Source: Doryteuthis pealeii
Lineage: Eukaryota > Mollusca > Cephalopoda > Myopsida > Loliginidae
Length of the DNA stretch: 64,000 bases
NCBI GenBank assembly: GCA_023376005.1
Contig: CM042143.1
Location: 89,334,267 to 89,398,266 of the forward strand
Reading direction: 5' to 3'
The notes beneath the pieces were generated by a model. The model was not told the DNA's origin. It made no database searches and saw only the letters and a program-made list of their open reading frames with translations. The position numbers and the translations under genes are program-made. Shown here piece after piece: positions 20,735 to 32,184 of the stretch; within the stretch, counting starts at the first letter, position 1, and each line of letters starts with the position of its first letter.

Positions 20735-21440
20735 TCATTCATTGCCATTACTCCCAGATCCACCCATACCGAGTGGTAGGTACCTGTTAGGTCCTATCTA
20801 TGGATTGTCCTTGGTATGACCTTAAGACTGCATCTAATGGTGAATTCCAATGTCTGAACTCTGTGAAATGCGGATACACTTCATCCCATACTTTCAAGTC
20901 CACCCGATCCGGTGAGTACCTGTTAGGGTCCCATCAATAGATCAAATAGAACTATTTAAAAATTATAACTATAAGAAAGGAATACTTGATGCCATATAGA
21001 TGTAAACTATTTGCATTAAGAATAGTTGAAGTTATAATCCTAAGGATTATTCTTAATTACTTGAAACCAAGGACCGGTTTAACTCAGTCGGTAGAGCCAC
21101 ATGTCTTGGAATCGCAAGGTCCCTAGTTCGATACCGGTCCCCGACAACTAAGTGTATGAGTAGCACAGATTGGTAATCTGATCTGTGCGGTAAAGTGGGG
21201 GAGCTGATGGGTAGGGGTGTGGCGCTCCCCTCAGAAAAAAATCTCCCTGGTCTAACGCTAATACCGACAATATGGCCACTCTGCTAACTTTACTTGAGAT
21301 CATATATAAAGAAAATTAGTTAAGAAAATGAGTTTTAAAAATAGTTAAAAATTTTCAATGCCATCAAGAATGAATAAAACAAAATGTCTCTGGCATAAAA
21401 TAGCCCAACAAGGGTTGACATGTCAAGAAAATCCCATCAT
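20735..21440 (+). mobile_element. R1 element split by a SINE1
   Basis: R1 sequence ('cctgttaggtcctatctatg', then a second pass ending 'gtcccatcaatagatcaaat') stops near 20,955. It resumes near 21,300 ('gaatgaataaaacaaaatgt', then the tail 'caacaagggttgaca'). The 21,071-21,295 SINE1 and flanking AT-rich DNA lie between, so the SINE inserted after R1. A duplicated R1 segment at 20,735-20,800 precedes the main body. Confidence 0.65.
21071..21295 (+). mobile_element. SINE1 nested in R1
   Basis: Box A 'ggtttaactcagtcggtaga' and box B 'ctagttcgataccgg' are present. The body 'gtaaagtgggggagctgatg' and 'gtggcgctcccctcag' follows. A mirror copy is at 30,146-30,364 and a third at 60,925-61,145. Confidence 0.8.
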
Positions 21441-21639
21441 CCATCCTTGCTCACTCTTTTGCAAAGAACAAAAACTCTTACAACTATACAAAAAAAAAAA
21501 AAATGTAAATAAATGTACAATGAACGCGATTCTCTAACCTCTATGCATAGAATAACTCTTTGACGTTAAAATAAATTAATCATTCTTTCTCCAATTTCTT
21601 TGTTTCTAGTGAATTTTTATTTTATTTTTTAACAAATTC

Positions 21640-22178
21640 CAACATTTGCTTTCTTTCTTTCTTCCCCCCCCTTTTCTCCAACTCATTTTCTTCTCTTTCA
21701 TCTTTTCTTCATTCATTCTTCTTTTCCCCTTTCTTCATCTCGCTACTTTTCTCTTTCATTCCTTTCTTTTCTTTCTTCATTCTTTCCTTTCTCTTTTCTT
21801 TCTTTCTCTCCCTTTCTTTCCTTTCTTTTCTTTCTTTTTTTCTTTCCTCTTTCTTTCTTTCCTTCCTTTTTTTTTCTCCCTATTTTCTCTTTTCTTTCCT
21901 TGTTTTTTTTTCTTTCCCCTCTTCCTCTTTTTCCTTCCTTTTCTTTCCTTCTATTTCTCGTATTTCCCCCTTTCTTTCTTTACTTTTTTCCTTTTCCTCT
22001 TTTCTTCCCCCCCTCCCTTCCTTTCTATTTCATCCTTTTACTTCTTTTTTCTCCGTTTCCTTCTTTTCTTTCTTTTCCCCTCCATTCCTTTCACTTTCAT
22101 TCTATCGTTCCCACTCTTTATTTCCCTTCCACAACTTTTCTTTCTCTTTCTTTCTTTCTTTTTTACCCCCTCCCCACG
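21640..22178. repeat. Pyrimidine-strand (CTTT)n/(CCTT)n tract
   Basis: More than 500 bases are almost purely C and T. The 180-codon Phe/Leu/Ser frame is a shadow of this tract. The mirror tract is at 29,275-29,800 and a third at 61,497-61,985. Confidence 0.9.
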
Positions 22179-22384
22179 TCCAATTTGACACCCCCCGGTG
22201 AAAAGACTAAGAAAGAACAAAATGACCGAAAATGCTAAAATCACCAAATCACAAAACGCCAGCAAATAAGCGAAAGAGCCTATCATGTTACTACATTAAT
22301 CAGAAATAAACTTAGAAAGAATCCACTCTTATTTTTTCATTTTATTTTCCTTTCTTTTCTTTTTTTTTTACTTTTGAAACATCT

Positions 22385-22735
22385 GGATATTTTAGCACTG
22401 AGTGTTTTACAATGACGATTTTCGAAAAGTATACAGCGTCTTATCTTGGCCATTAATCAGCACGTACGTCCAGGGTTTCTGTCGATGGTATAGTTAGCGA
22501 TAGCGTTGGAAAATATGCAGATATGGCGTTTACGAACTGACGACTCGCCCTCTCAATATTGGAAAAAGGAACAGTGATTCCAGCCGGCTGGGCTAATGGT
22601 CTGATGCAAGATTGACGTTCAGATAAAATATGCCTTTTAATTAAAATCGCATTCAGAATAAAAAACTTCGACAGGAAACGACTGCGCAGATTATTTGAAT
22701 ACTAACAAGATTAGTTTAACATTAACTGAAGGTTA
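22385..22735. other. Higher-complexity segment, unrecognised
   Basis: It is non-repetitive and comparatively GC-balanced ('ccagccggctgggctaatgg'). It appears three times only because of the inverted passes (also about 28,745-29,050 and 62,200-62,510). No frame is open in all three readings, so coding is not supported. Confidence 0.4.
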
Positions 22736-23127
22736 TAAAGAAAGAAGAAGAAGAAAAATAAATAAAATAAAACACAAGAAATGTCTTCTAGTGGGACACT
22801 AACGATGATTAGATGGGTGGTGGTGGTGGTGGGAGGTGAGGGGTGGTGAAGGAATGGTGTAGTGGGTGTGGGGGTGTTTTGCAACTGAAACAGAGATTAT
22901 TTTTTGAATAATGCTAAAAGAAAAGTTATCAGACGCGGACACAGGAAGATAGCTTAAACAACGACAAAGAATATTTTGAGAGAAAAAAAAAAACAAAATA
23001 AAAAAACAAAACAAAATGCTATGAATAAATAAAAAGCATCCGATACAATTTATTTGAAAATTGAAAATATTATTAATCGTCTATAAAAGATGAATGGTAA
23101 CAGCTGACAACCATTATTCAAACTAAT

Positions 23128-23525
23128 ACGGGTACCCCACGTGGTGTAGTGGTTAGTAAGTGGATTAACTGACCATTGTTTATTAGTTCGATTCTCACTG
23201 GGTACCACATACTTCCGGCATTGTGCCACATCTAAGCTAGGCTTATTAAATAACCATTCAAACACTAATATGGGTACCTCACGGGTTAGCAAGCTGGATT
23301 AACAAACTATTGCTAATGAGTTTCGATTTCCACTGGGTGGCTCCATACTTCCGGCCTTGTACCACATCTAATCTAAAGCTTAATGAATTATTATTCAGTC
23401 ACTAATTACGGGTGTCTGGCGCGGTTTGCTGGATTAGCAGACCATTGTTAATGAGTTCGATTCTCACTGGGTGCAGCATACCTCGGTATTGTATAACATC
23501 TAATCTAAGCATATTAAATAACTAT
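23128..23525 (+). mobile_element. Three SINE3 copies in tandem
   Basis: Heads occur at about 23,133, 23,275 and 23,408. Each has a box B-like GAGTTCGATTCTC or variant, 'actgggtg', 'cttccgg' and 'catctaatctaagc', and all are in the same orientation. The roughly 130-140 bp spacing and shared junctions point to tandem duplication rather than three separate insertions. Confidence 0.7.
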
Positions 23526-23814
23526 TTAAACAACTTCGATTGTGAACGTGATGAAATAGCAATAAAGAGCGGAAACAATGATATATTGTGGTCCTATTTA
23601 TAAACGTAACTATTATGTTAATCCACCACCACCATTCTCGATATCCAATGTTTTTTCCCGAGCTCATCCCCCCCAAAAAAAAAATAAACCTTGGATACAT
23701 GTGTAATGACTTTTCTTTTCTTGAGTCAGTCTCCATCTAATAAAGTTGTGTTGTTGTTGTTGAGTTTGTGATGCTGATGAAATCTAGTATCAATTAACAA
23801 AGAAAAAAGAAACT

Positions 23815-24150
23815 TGTCAACTTGGTAGTTTTTGCAGTTCCAGCGATCTCAGAGTGAAAATGAAGAAAACGAGAGGATAGACCAAATACCGGACCTTGAT
23901 AGAGAATTGAAAAACAAAACAAAAAAAAATGTGCAATACTGAAGTGAAAGTAATACAATTGTAACTGGTGCACTTGGAACGAATAGAGGCTAGAGGGAAT
24001 TAGGAATCAAGAAAGAATTGAGACCCTCCAGACAAACAGCATTGTTGACGACACCAAGAATACTCATAATTAGACATTCAGAAAGAAAACCAGTTTCGGC
24101 ATTGATATCCGATTAAGGAGTTGATATGCGTTAAACAATTAAAGCAGACC
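23815..24150 (+). pseudogene. LINE C-terminal remnant with 3' tail module
   Basis: 'cttgatagagaattgaa', 'gaagtgaaagtaatac', 'ggtgcacttggaac', 'aagaattgagaccctccaga' and 'caccaagaatactc' follow the LINE remnant at 4,638. The end 'tttcggcattgatatccg' plus 'gttgatatgcgttaaac' is homologous to the R1 and SINE2b tail. Frameshifts break the frame. Confidence 0.65.
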
Positions 24151-24826
24151 AAACATTTGATTCATCGGTTTTCACGGTTCGTTAAGTAACACTTAAAACA
24201 AATTATTTTCTTACGTTCCATTTATTTTCATTTTAAAAAAAAAGCTTATTCATTCTATAATGTCTTATTAAATTTAGAATGCAGAGTTGCATGTGAGCGT
24301 TGTGTGGGTGTGTGATGTGTGCGCGGCATTACTGCAATAAGGGAATAATTAGGAACAGGTCTAATGACAAGGTTGACAACGGTGTAGAATTTATTTTATT
24401 TTTTAGGGTGGTTGGGTGCTTTTTTTGCTGCCTGTAAGTAAAGAGTAAAGAAACAACTTTTGCCCAAAATACCCAACCACTCTTATCGTTGTCATTGTGG
24501 CTGTAACAGCGACAAGACCTTTTGTCTTGGTTAATGGGTATAGAGGGGGTAGATTGTATTTTTTCAGTAAAGTAGCATTCAGGTTGTTTTGTGTTGTCTT
24601 TTGGTGTGTTTTTTGTACCCTTAGTTCTTGAAATATACATTACAAAAATTAGACCTCACCCCATGCGCTATATCACCCATCCCACTAACTCCTATACGTT
24701 TTTTTACCCCTATTCAACTAAAAAAACACTACCCGCACACATATGCCTCTATGTGTGACCCCACTTTCTTCTCGTTCCTTACGATCTTAGGATAAAATTG
24801 TTCATATAATTTATCTTTGCATCTGG

Positions 24827-25020
24827 TTGAGGACGCTGGAAATCCTCTTGTTGCTAACTCACCTCGGGACGTCGGATGGGACCGATAATCCCGGACTTTC
24901 CAGAAAATTGTCTGATTGTCTGTTTGGATCAGTCAAAGTGTCACCCCTAAAAAATATCCGACTTCCCACTTCTTACTGGATATCTACAGGATTAACATAC
25001 TCATCAAAACTGGTTTTATT
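24827..25020 (+). other. Coding-like patch, unrecognised
   Basis: This patch and its mirror (26,400-26,602, minus) share a stretch whose frames give SELSVWISQSVTPKNIPTSH on the mirror strand. The reading frame differs between copies because of indels. No family is recognised and splice signals are not convincing. It could be an exon fragment, an old transposon piece or chance. Confidence 0.25.
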
Positions 25021-25305
25021 TTGTCTTTTTAATTTGTTTCTTTTTGACCCTCTCATTTCATCGATTTTTATTATCAAACGTCGACGGACCGTCGCAAACT
25101 GCACCTCAATTATGCATATCAGCCCCCTTTTCACGCATTATGTATTCTCAGGTACTAAGAACTGTTTCCCTTTCCGTATTATGGGTGGTAGATTTCGGAT
25201 CATTTTCGGTTACATATTGGCTGAACTGACGTTGAATCCATAATTAAGTGTCTTTCAAAACTTTATGCATTTATCTTATTTAGATAAATAAAAAATTACA
25301 CAAAA

Positions 25306-25545
25306 AGGTTTTGTTCATGGTAGAGCGTCGTGACTAGGAATCACAAGGTTCCGGGTTCGATACCGGCCTTCGTAAACTCAGCGTATGAATAGCATCAAGG
25401 GATCTGTGCGGTAAAGTAAGGAAAGGTGTGGCGCCCACCTCAGATGCCAAACAATTTTCCGATGGTTTACGCTAGTGAAAAGTGGATATATTTCCTCGCT
25501 TTCTAGCTAATACCGACTTTAGGCCACCGAAACTGTAACTTAAAA
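25306..25545 (+). mobile_element. SINE1
   Basis: A degraded box A ('catggtagagcg') is followed by box B GGGTTCGATACCGG, then 'actcagcgtatgaatagcat' and 'gtggcgcccacctcagatgc'. Its mirror copy at 25,862-26,100 lies across the turning point. Confidence 0.75.
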
Positions 25546-25639
25546 AAAGGGGGTAGGGGTCTGAACTTTTCACAAACACTATTATCGCAACACACACCAA
25601 TTCGTCCGTGAATTTCAAGGGTAGAGTGTGAATTCAGAG

Positions 25640-25780
25640 CCGTTAATTTTTTTTACCAAGTCTACCGCCGACAGTTATCCCAGTTTAGAAATTAAAAAAA
25701 TATACACATTGGATTTCATTCTATCCATAACAACTGTCCGGTAGACTGTAAAAAATACGCTTCTGAATTCACACTCTACC
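25640..25780. other. Fold-back junction 1
   Basis: 'accaagtctaccgccgacag' and 'ctgtccggtagact' are inverted partners, separated by about 45-50 bases that show no clear pairing. Homology extends about 5 kb outward on both sides. The spacer does not resemble the PacBio SMRTbell hairpin as I know it. Confidence 0.85.
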
Positions 25781-25861
25781 CTTGAAATTCACGGGACGAA
25801 TTTGTGTGTGTGTGGACGATAATTATGTGTTTGAAAAAGTTCCCAGACCCCTACCCCCTTT

Positions 25862-26100
25862 TTTAGTTACAGTTGTCGGGTGGCCTAAAGTCGGTATTAG
25901 CTAGAAAGCGAGGAAATATATCCACTTTTCACTAGCGCTAAACCACGGAAATTGTTTTGGCATCTGAGGTGGAGCGCCACACCTCCTTACTTTACCGCAC
26001 AGATCCTGTGCTATTCATACGCTGAGTTTACGAAGGCCGGTATCGAACCCGGAACCTTGTGATTCCTAGTCAGACGCTCTACCCACTGAAACTAAAAACC
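25862..26100 (-). mobile_element. SINE1 (mirror of 25,306-25,545)
   Basis: It shows 'ggcatctgaggtggagcgcc' and 'ggtatcgaacccggaacctt'. Here the box A part reads 'gctctacccactgaaact' on +, so the head is better preserved than in the other pass. Confidence 0.8.
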
Positions 26101-26399
26101 CTTTTTGTGTGTATTTTTTATTTATCTAAATAAGATAAATGCCATAAAGTTTTGAAGACACTTAATATATGATTTCAACGTCAGTTCCAGCAATATGTAA
26201 CCGAAAATGATACCGAAATCTACCACCCAATAATACGATAAGGGAAACAGTCTTAAGTAACCCTAGAATACATTAATGCGTGAAAGGGGGCTGATATCGC
26301 ATAATTAGAGGTGCAGTTTGCGACGGTCCGTCGACGTTTGATAATAAAATGATGAATGAGAGGGTCAAAAAGAAACAAATAAAAAAAAGACAAAAATAA

Positions 26400-26602
26400 A
26401 ACCCCCAGTTTTTGATGAGTATGTTAATCCTGTAGATATTCAGTAAGAAGTGGGAAGTCGGGATATTTTTAGGGGTGACACTTTGACTGATCCAAACAGA
26501 CAACTCAGACATTTTCTGGAAAGTCCGGATTATCGGGTCCCCATCCGACGTCCGAGGTGAGTTACAACACGAAGAGGAATTTCCCGTCCTCACCAGATGC
26601 AA
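26400..26602 (-). other. Coding-like patch (mirror of 24,827-25,020)
   Basis: On the minus strand one frame stays open for 110 codons and contains SELSVWISQSVTPKNIPTSH then FLLNIYRINILIKNW. The same stretch in the other pass is frame-shifted. Function unknown. Confidence 0.25.
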
Positions 26603-27289
26603 AAGATAAAATTATATGAACAATTTATCCTAAGATCGTAAGGGAAGAGAAGAAAAGTGGGGTCACACATAGAGGCATATGTGTGCGGGTAGTGTCTTTT
26701 TAAGTTGAATAGGGGTAAAAATAACGTATAGAGTTAGTGGATGGGTGATATAGCGCATGGGGTGAGGTCTAATTTTTGTAAATGTATATTTCTAAGAACT
26801 AAGGGTACAAAAAACACACCCAAATAAAAACAACAACAACAAACAACCCTGATCTACTTACTGAAAAAAATACGAATCTACCCCTCTCTATACCCAGTTA
26901 CACCAAGACAAAAGGTCTTGTCGCTGGTACACCACAATGACAACGATAAGAGTGGTTGGGTATTTGGGCAAAAGTTGTTTCTTTACTACTTTATTACAGC
27001 AGCAAAAAAAAGCACCCCAACCCACCCTAAAAAAATAAAAATAAAACTTCTACATCCGTTGTCAACCTTGTCATTAGACCTGTCCTAATTATTCCTTATT
27101 GCAAGTAAGTGCGCGCACACACACACACACACACACGCTCACATGCAATCTGCCATTCTAAATTTAATAAGACATTAAATAGAATTGAATAAGATTTTTT
27201 TTTAAATGAAAATAAATGGAACGTAAAGAAAATAATTTGTTTTTAGTTGTTACTAAACGACCCGTGAAACCGATGAACTCAAATGTTTG

Positions 27290-27630
27290 GTCTGCTTTAA
27301 TTGTTTAACGGCATATCAACTCCTTATCGGATATTCAATGCCGAAACTGGTTTACTTTCTGAATGTCTAATTATGAGTATTCTTGGTGATCGTAACAATG
27401 CTGTTATCTGGAGGGTCTCAATTCTTTCTCTGATTCCTAATTCCTCTAGCCTCTATTCGTTCCAAGTGCACCAGTTACAATTGGTATTACTTTCACCTTC
27501 ATATTGCACATTTTTTTTTGTTTTTGTTTTTCAATTCTCTATCAAGGTCCAGGTATTTGTCTACTCTCGTTTTCTTTCATTTTCACTCTGAGATCCGCTG
27601 GAACTGCAAAATCTACCAGTTGACAAGTTC
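27290..27630 (-). pseudogene. LINE C-terminal remnant (mirror of 23,815-24,150)
   Basis: It is the reverse complement of the LINE fragment, with 'aacggcatatcaactcctta' at the tail and 'aattctctatcaaggtccag' at the frame start. Here the tail module is clearer ('ggatattcaatgccgaaac'). Confidence 0.65.
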
Positions 27631-27904
27631 TCTTTTTCTTGTTAATTAATACTAGGATTATCATCAGCATCAACAACAACAACAACTTTATTAGATGGAG
27701 ACAGACATCAAAGAAAAGAAAAAGTCATTAAGCAATGTATCCAAGGTTTCATTTTTTTTTGGGGGGGAAAAGCTCGGGAAAAAAACATTGGATATCGAGA
27801 ATGGTGGTGGTGGACTTAACAATAATCAGTTACGTTATAAATAGGACCACAATACTATCATTGTTCGCTCTTTATTGCTATTTCATCACGTTCACAATCG
27901 AACG

Positions 27905-28318
27905 TTAGTTTAAATAGTTATTTAATATGCTTAGATTAGATGTTATACAATACCGGAGGTATGCTGCACCCAGTGAGAATCGAACTCATTAACAATGGTC
28001 TGCTAATCCAGCAAACCGCGCCAGACACCCGTATTAGTGACTGAATAATAATTCATTAAGCTTAGATTAGATGTGGTACAAGGCCGGAAGTATGGAGCAC
28101 CCAGTGAGAATCGAACTCATTAGCAATAGTTTGTTAATCCAGCTTGCTAACCCGTGAGGTACCCATATTAGTGTTTGAATGGTTATTTAATAAGCCTAGC
28201 TTAGATGTGGCACAATGCCGGAAGTATGTGGTACCCAGTGAGAATCGAACTAATAAACAATGGTCAGTTAATCCCGCTTACTAACCACTACACCACGTGG
28301 GGTACCCGTATTAGTTTG
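27905..28318 (-). mobile_element. Three SINE3 copies in tandem (mirror)
   Basis: It repeats 'cccagtgagaatcgaactca' at about 27,969, 28,099 and 28,229. Comparison with 23,128-23,525 gives cleaner box sequences for this family. Confidence 0.75.
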
Positions 28319-29274
28319 AATAATGGTTGTCAGCGTTTACCATTCATCTTTTATAGACGATTAAATAATATTTTCAAATTTTCAAATAAATTGTATCGGA
28401 TGCTTTTTATTTATTCATAGCATTTTGTTTTGTTTTTTTTTTTGTTTTGTTTTTTCTCTCAAAATATTCTTTGTCGTTGTTTAAGCTATTTCCTGTGTCC
28501 GCGTCTGATAACTTTTCTTTTAGCATTATTCAAAAAATAATCTCTTCAGTTGCAAAAACACCCCCACCACCCCCACTACACCATTCCTTCACCACCACCC
28601 CCTCACCTCCCACCACCACCACCACCCCATCTAATCATCGTTAGTGTCCCACTAGAAGACATTTCTTTGTGTTTATTTTATTTATTTTTCTTCTTCTTCT
28701 TTCTTTATAACCTTCAGTTAATGTTAAACTAATCTTAGTTAGTATTCAAATAATCTGCGCAGTCGTTTCCTGTCGAAGTTTTATTCTGAATGCGATTTTA
28801 ATTAAAAGGCATATTTTATCTGAACGTCAATCTTGCATCAGACCATTAGCCCAGCCGGCTGGAATCACTGTTCCTTTTTCCAATATTGAGAGGGCGAGTC
28901 GTCAGTTCGTAAACGCCATATTGCATATTTTCCAACGCTATCGCTAACTATACCATCGACAGAAACCCTGGACGTACGTGGCTGATTATGGCCAAGATAA
29001 GACGCTGTATACTTTTCGAAAATCGTCATTGTAAAACACTCAGTGCTAAAATATCCAGATGTTTCAAAAGTAAAAAAAAAAAAAAGAAAGGAAAATAAAA
29101 TGAAAAATAAGAGTGGATTCTTTTCTAAGTTATTTCTGATTAATGTAGTAACATTTGATAGGCTCTTCGCTTATTTGCTGGCGTTTTTGTTGATTGGTGA
29201 TTTTAGCATTTTCGGTCATTTTGTTCTTCTTAGTCTTTTCATCGGGGGGTGTCAATTGGACGTGGGGAGGGGGT

Positions 29275-29800
29275 AAGAAAGAAAGAAAGAAAGAAAGAAA
29301 AGTTGTGGAAGGGAAATAAAGAGTGGGAACGATAGAATGAAAGTGAAAGGAAGGGAGGGGGAAGAAAGAAAAGAAGGAAACGGAGAAAAAAGAAGTAAAA
29401 GGATGAAATAGAAAGGAAGGAAGGGAGGAAAAGAAAAGAGGAAAAGGAAAAAAGTAAAGAAAGAAAAGGAGGGAAATAGAGAAAATAGGAAGGAAAGAAA
29501 AAGGAAGGAAAGAAAGAGGAAAGAGGGGAAAGAAAAAAAACAAGGAAAGAAAAGAGAAAATAGGGAGAAAAGAAAAAAGGAAGGAAAGAAAGAAAGAGGA
29601 AAGAAAAAAAGAAAGAAAAGAAAGGGAGAGAAAGAAAGAAAAGAGAAAGGAAAGAATGAAGAAAGAAAAGAAAGGAATGAAAGAGAAAAGTAGCGAGATG
29701 AAGAAAGGGGAAAAAGAAGAATGAATGAAGAAAAGAATGAAAGAGAAAGAAAATGAGTTGGAGAAAAGGGGGGAAAGAAAGAAAGAAAGCAAATGTTGGA
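29275..29800. repeat. Purine tract (mirror of 21,640-22,178)
   Basis: An almost pure AG strand with GAAA, GGAAA and GAAAGAAA words. The long minus frame of Phe/Ser/Leu is not a protein. Confidence 0.9.
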
Positions 29801-29999
29801 ATTTGTTAAAAAATAAAATAAAAATTCACTAGAAACAAAGAAATTGGAGAAAGAATGATTAATTTATTTTAACGTCAAAGAGTTATTCTATGCATAGAGG
29901 TTAGAGAATCGCGTTCATTGTACATTTATTTACATTTTTTTTTTTTGTATAGTTGTAGAGTTTTTGTTCTTTGCAAAAGAGTGAGCAAGGATGGATGAT

Positions 30000-30715
30000 G
30001 GGATTTCTTGACATGTCAACCCTTGTTGGGCTATTTTATGCCAGAGACATTTTGTTTTATTCATTCTTGATGGGCATTGAACAATTTTTTAACTATTTTT
30101 AAAACTCATTTTCTTAACTAATTTTCTTCTATATATGATCTCAAGTAAAGTTAGCAGAGTGGCCTATTGTCGGTATTAGCGTTAGACCAGGGAGATTTTT
30201 TTCTGAGGTGGAGCGCCACACCTACCATCAGCTCCCCCACTTTACCGCACAGATCAGATTACCCAATCTGTGCTACTCATACACTTAGTTGTCGGGGACC
30301 GGTATCGAACTAGGGACCTTGCGATTCCAAGACATGTGCTCTACCGACTGAGTTAAACCGGTCCTTGGTTTCAAGTAATTAAGAATAATCCTTAGGATTA
30401 TAACTTCAACTATTCTTAATGCAAATAGTTTACATCTATATGGCATCAAGTATTCCTTTCTTATAGTTATAATTTTTAAATAGTTCTATTTGATCTATTG
30501 ATGGGACCCTAACAGGTACTACCACCCCGGATCAGGGTGGACTTGAAAGTAATGGGAATGAAGTTGTACTCCGCATTTCACAGAGCTTCAGAATTGGAAA
30601 TTCACCATTAGATGCAGTTTAAGGTCATACCAAGGACAATCCATAGATAGGACCCTAACAGGTACTACCACTCCGGGTATGGGTGGATCTGGGAGTAATG
30701 GCAATGAATGGATAC
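30000..30715 (-). mobile_element. R1 element split by a SINE1 (mirror)
   Basis: The tail lies at 30,015-30,060 ('caacccttgttgggctattt' on +), the A-rich connector at 30,090-30,135, then the SINE1, then the R1 body at 30,480-30,715 with two 'gaccctaacaggtactacca' segments. Same structure as 20,735-21,440. Confidence 0.7.
30146..30364 (-). mobile_element. SINE1 nested in R1 (mirror)
   Basis: It shows 'aggtggagcgccacacctac', 'ggtatcgaactagggacctt' and 'ctctaccgactgagttaaac' on the + strand. This is the best-preserved SINE1 head of the three readings of this locus. Confidence 0.8.
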
Positions 30716-30719
30716 CCTC

Positions 30720-30869
30720 AGAGCTCTTTCTTTCCTCCTTTCTATCCTCTCTTTCCTTCTTTTTAATGCCCTCTTTCTTTGTCTTTTATTTTCTTTCTTC
30801 CACTCTCCCCCCCCCCCATCTATCCCCCGCTTTCTCTTCTTACTACCCCGCTCTCTCTCCTTACTACCC

Positions 30870-30936
<67 letters not shown>

Positions 30937-31050
30937 CAAATGAAAAAATGTCATTTAAGTGACTACTCACACACACACATATGTATGTGCGTATGCACTT
31001 ATGTGTGTGTGCATGCATATATATATGTGTGTGTGTGTGTGTGTATATGT
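30720..31050. repeat. CT-rich tract, (CT)n and (TG)n microsatellites
   Basis: A pyrimidine tract contains a pure CT run at about 30,871-30,931, then short CA and TG runs (30,968-30,981, 31,025-31,045). The 129-codon frame is a shadow. Confidence 0.85.
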
Positions 31051-31461
31051 CACGTGACCGGAAATTGATATTTCATTGTAATGTTGACGGCCATTTGTGC
31101 AATTCTTTATACAAAATTAATAATTACAATTTGAAGCGTTTATGTATTTACGTGAAACTGATATGTTTTAAACCTTTTTTTTTTACTCTTGTGTCAGATT
31201 TTTTCAGCTTCTATTTTTTTAATATTGAGTATTACAGATGTTTTAAGGTCACAGAAAATATGGGCAACAATTCTGATTATTAAAACGGGCAAATTCTTTG
31301 AAACATTTAGGAAAATATTTTGTGGGCTCTTTGAAGATATTTTTTTTAAATGGTCACATGATCAAATGTCGATTTTACACTGAAGTGGTCAAGAAAATGA
31401 CCAATAATCGAGAAAGAACTTTAAACTGATAAAAACAGAAAAATGTCTCAATTTTTACATG
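31051..31461. other. Unassigned AT-rich spacer
   Basis: A 64-codon + frame at 31,189-31,383 has a partly similar counterpart in the mirror (59,825-60,022, minus). Both share a KTGKF and FRKIF pattern, but downstream residues diverge by frameshift. Coding is not supported. Confidence 0.4.
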
Positions 31462-31483
31462 CCTCTCTCTCTCTCTCTCTCTC

Positions 31484-31532
<49 letters not shown>
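31462..31532. repeat. (CT)n microsatellite
   Basis: About 70 bases of CT with two CCT interruptions. In the mirror (59,700-59,785) the GA run is shorter and irregular. Confidence 0.9.
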
Positions 31533-31536
<4 letters not shown>

Positions 31537-31927
31537 CTAATCTAGCAAAACTCAAGTATCATTAAATTTTCTTAAAACTTTAAAACTGCTCTCAACACTA
31601 CCTCAACACTGCTATGGTCTTCATTTTCTTAGTGCTACTTTTTAATTCTCCCTTGAAAGAAGTTTAGGGTCTTTTCTAGTGTTCCCGTAATCATTGGTAA
31701 AATTATATTTTCATGTCCCATAATTTTCAGTTTTTGGGTAAGGTCTGGATATATATCAGATTTATCTTGTGATCCACTTGAACGGCGTGACCCACTGTTT
31801 CACGGAATTGAGCCTTTTCGTCTTAGTAGGGTCGGGATTACTTTTCTTTTTATTAAGAAAAATTTCTGATTTTTCTTTCTTCTATTATTGATGGATTCCA
31901 ACTTGTTGGCATTTTGTTTTCATCTAG

Positions 31928-32184
31928 GTTCCTTTTTATCCACAATATTTTGAAAATTGAGGATGACCTGAAAATCAGTTTGGATTTTTGAGGTGTAGTA
32001 AGATAGCCAATGGCGTGTTACATATGTGTATTACAGCAGGAGATATATAGAGACGTTTAGAGGACTGGTATGAAATTAGCGACTTGATGCTAAGACCTGG
32101 CTACGATTACGCTTCGAAAGATTATTGATACTACTACAACGAGAATACGAAACCACACCTCACAAGCATGAGGTACGCTCTAAA
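31928..32184 (+). pseudogene. Candidate terminal exon, frame broken in this pass
   Basis: A splice-acceptor-like 'tttcatctag' precedes the segment and a TAA ends it. Its mirror at 59,021-59,293 keeps an open frame of 62 codons to the same stop. This pass has several small indels relative to it ('aggtgtagtaagatagccaa' versus 'aggtgtagtagatacgccat'). These are more likely sequence errors than mutations, so 'broken' here may be artificial. The product is unknown. Confidence 0.3.

Larger units (their letters stand above)
20663..25690 (-). repeat. Arm 1 of serial inverted duplication (reverse pass)
   Basis: It is the reverse complement of about 25,720-30,785, matching throughout with frequent one- to three-base indels. 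Examples are 'accctaccccc' versus 'gggggtaggggt' around the turn, the triple SINE3 block, the LINE fragment and the pyrimidine tract. It starts abruptly at the gap. Confidence 0.9.

Noticed and set aside
25640..25780. SMRTbell adapter left in the sequence at the turn
   Set aside because: The spacer is AT-rich and does not resemble the adapter as I know it, though I could not run an alignment.
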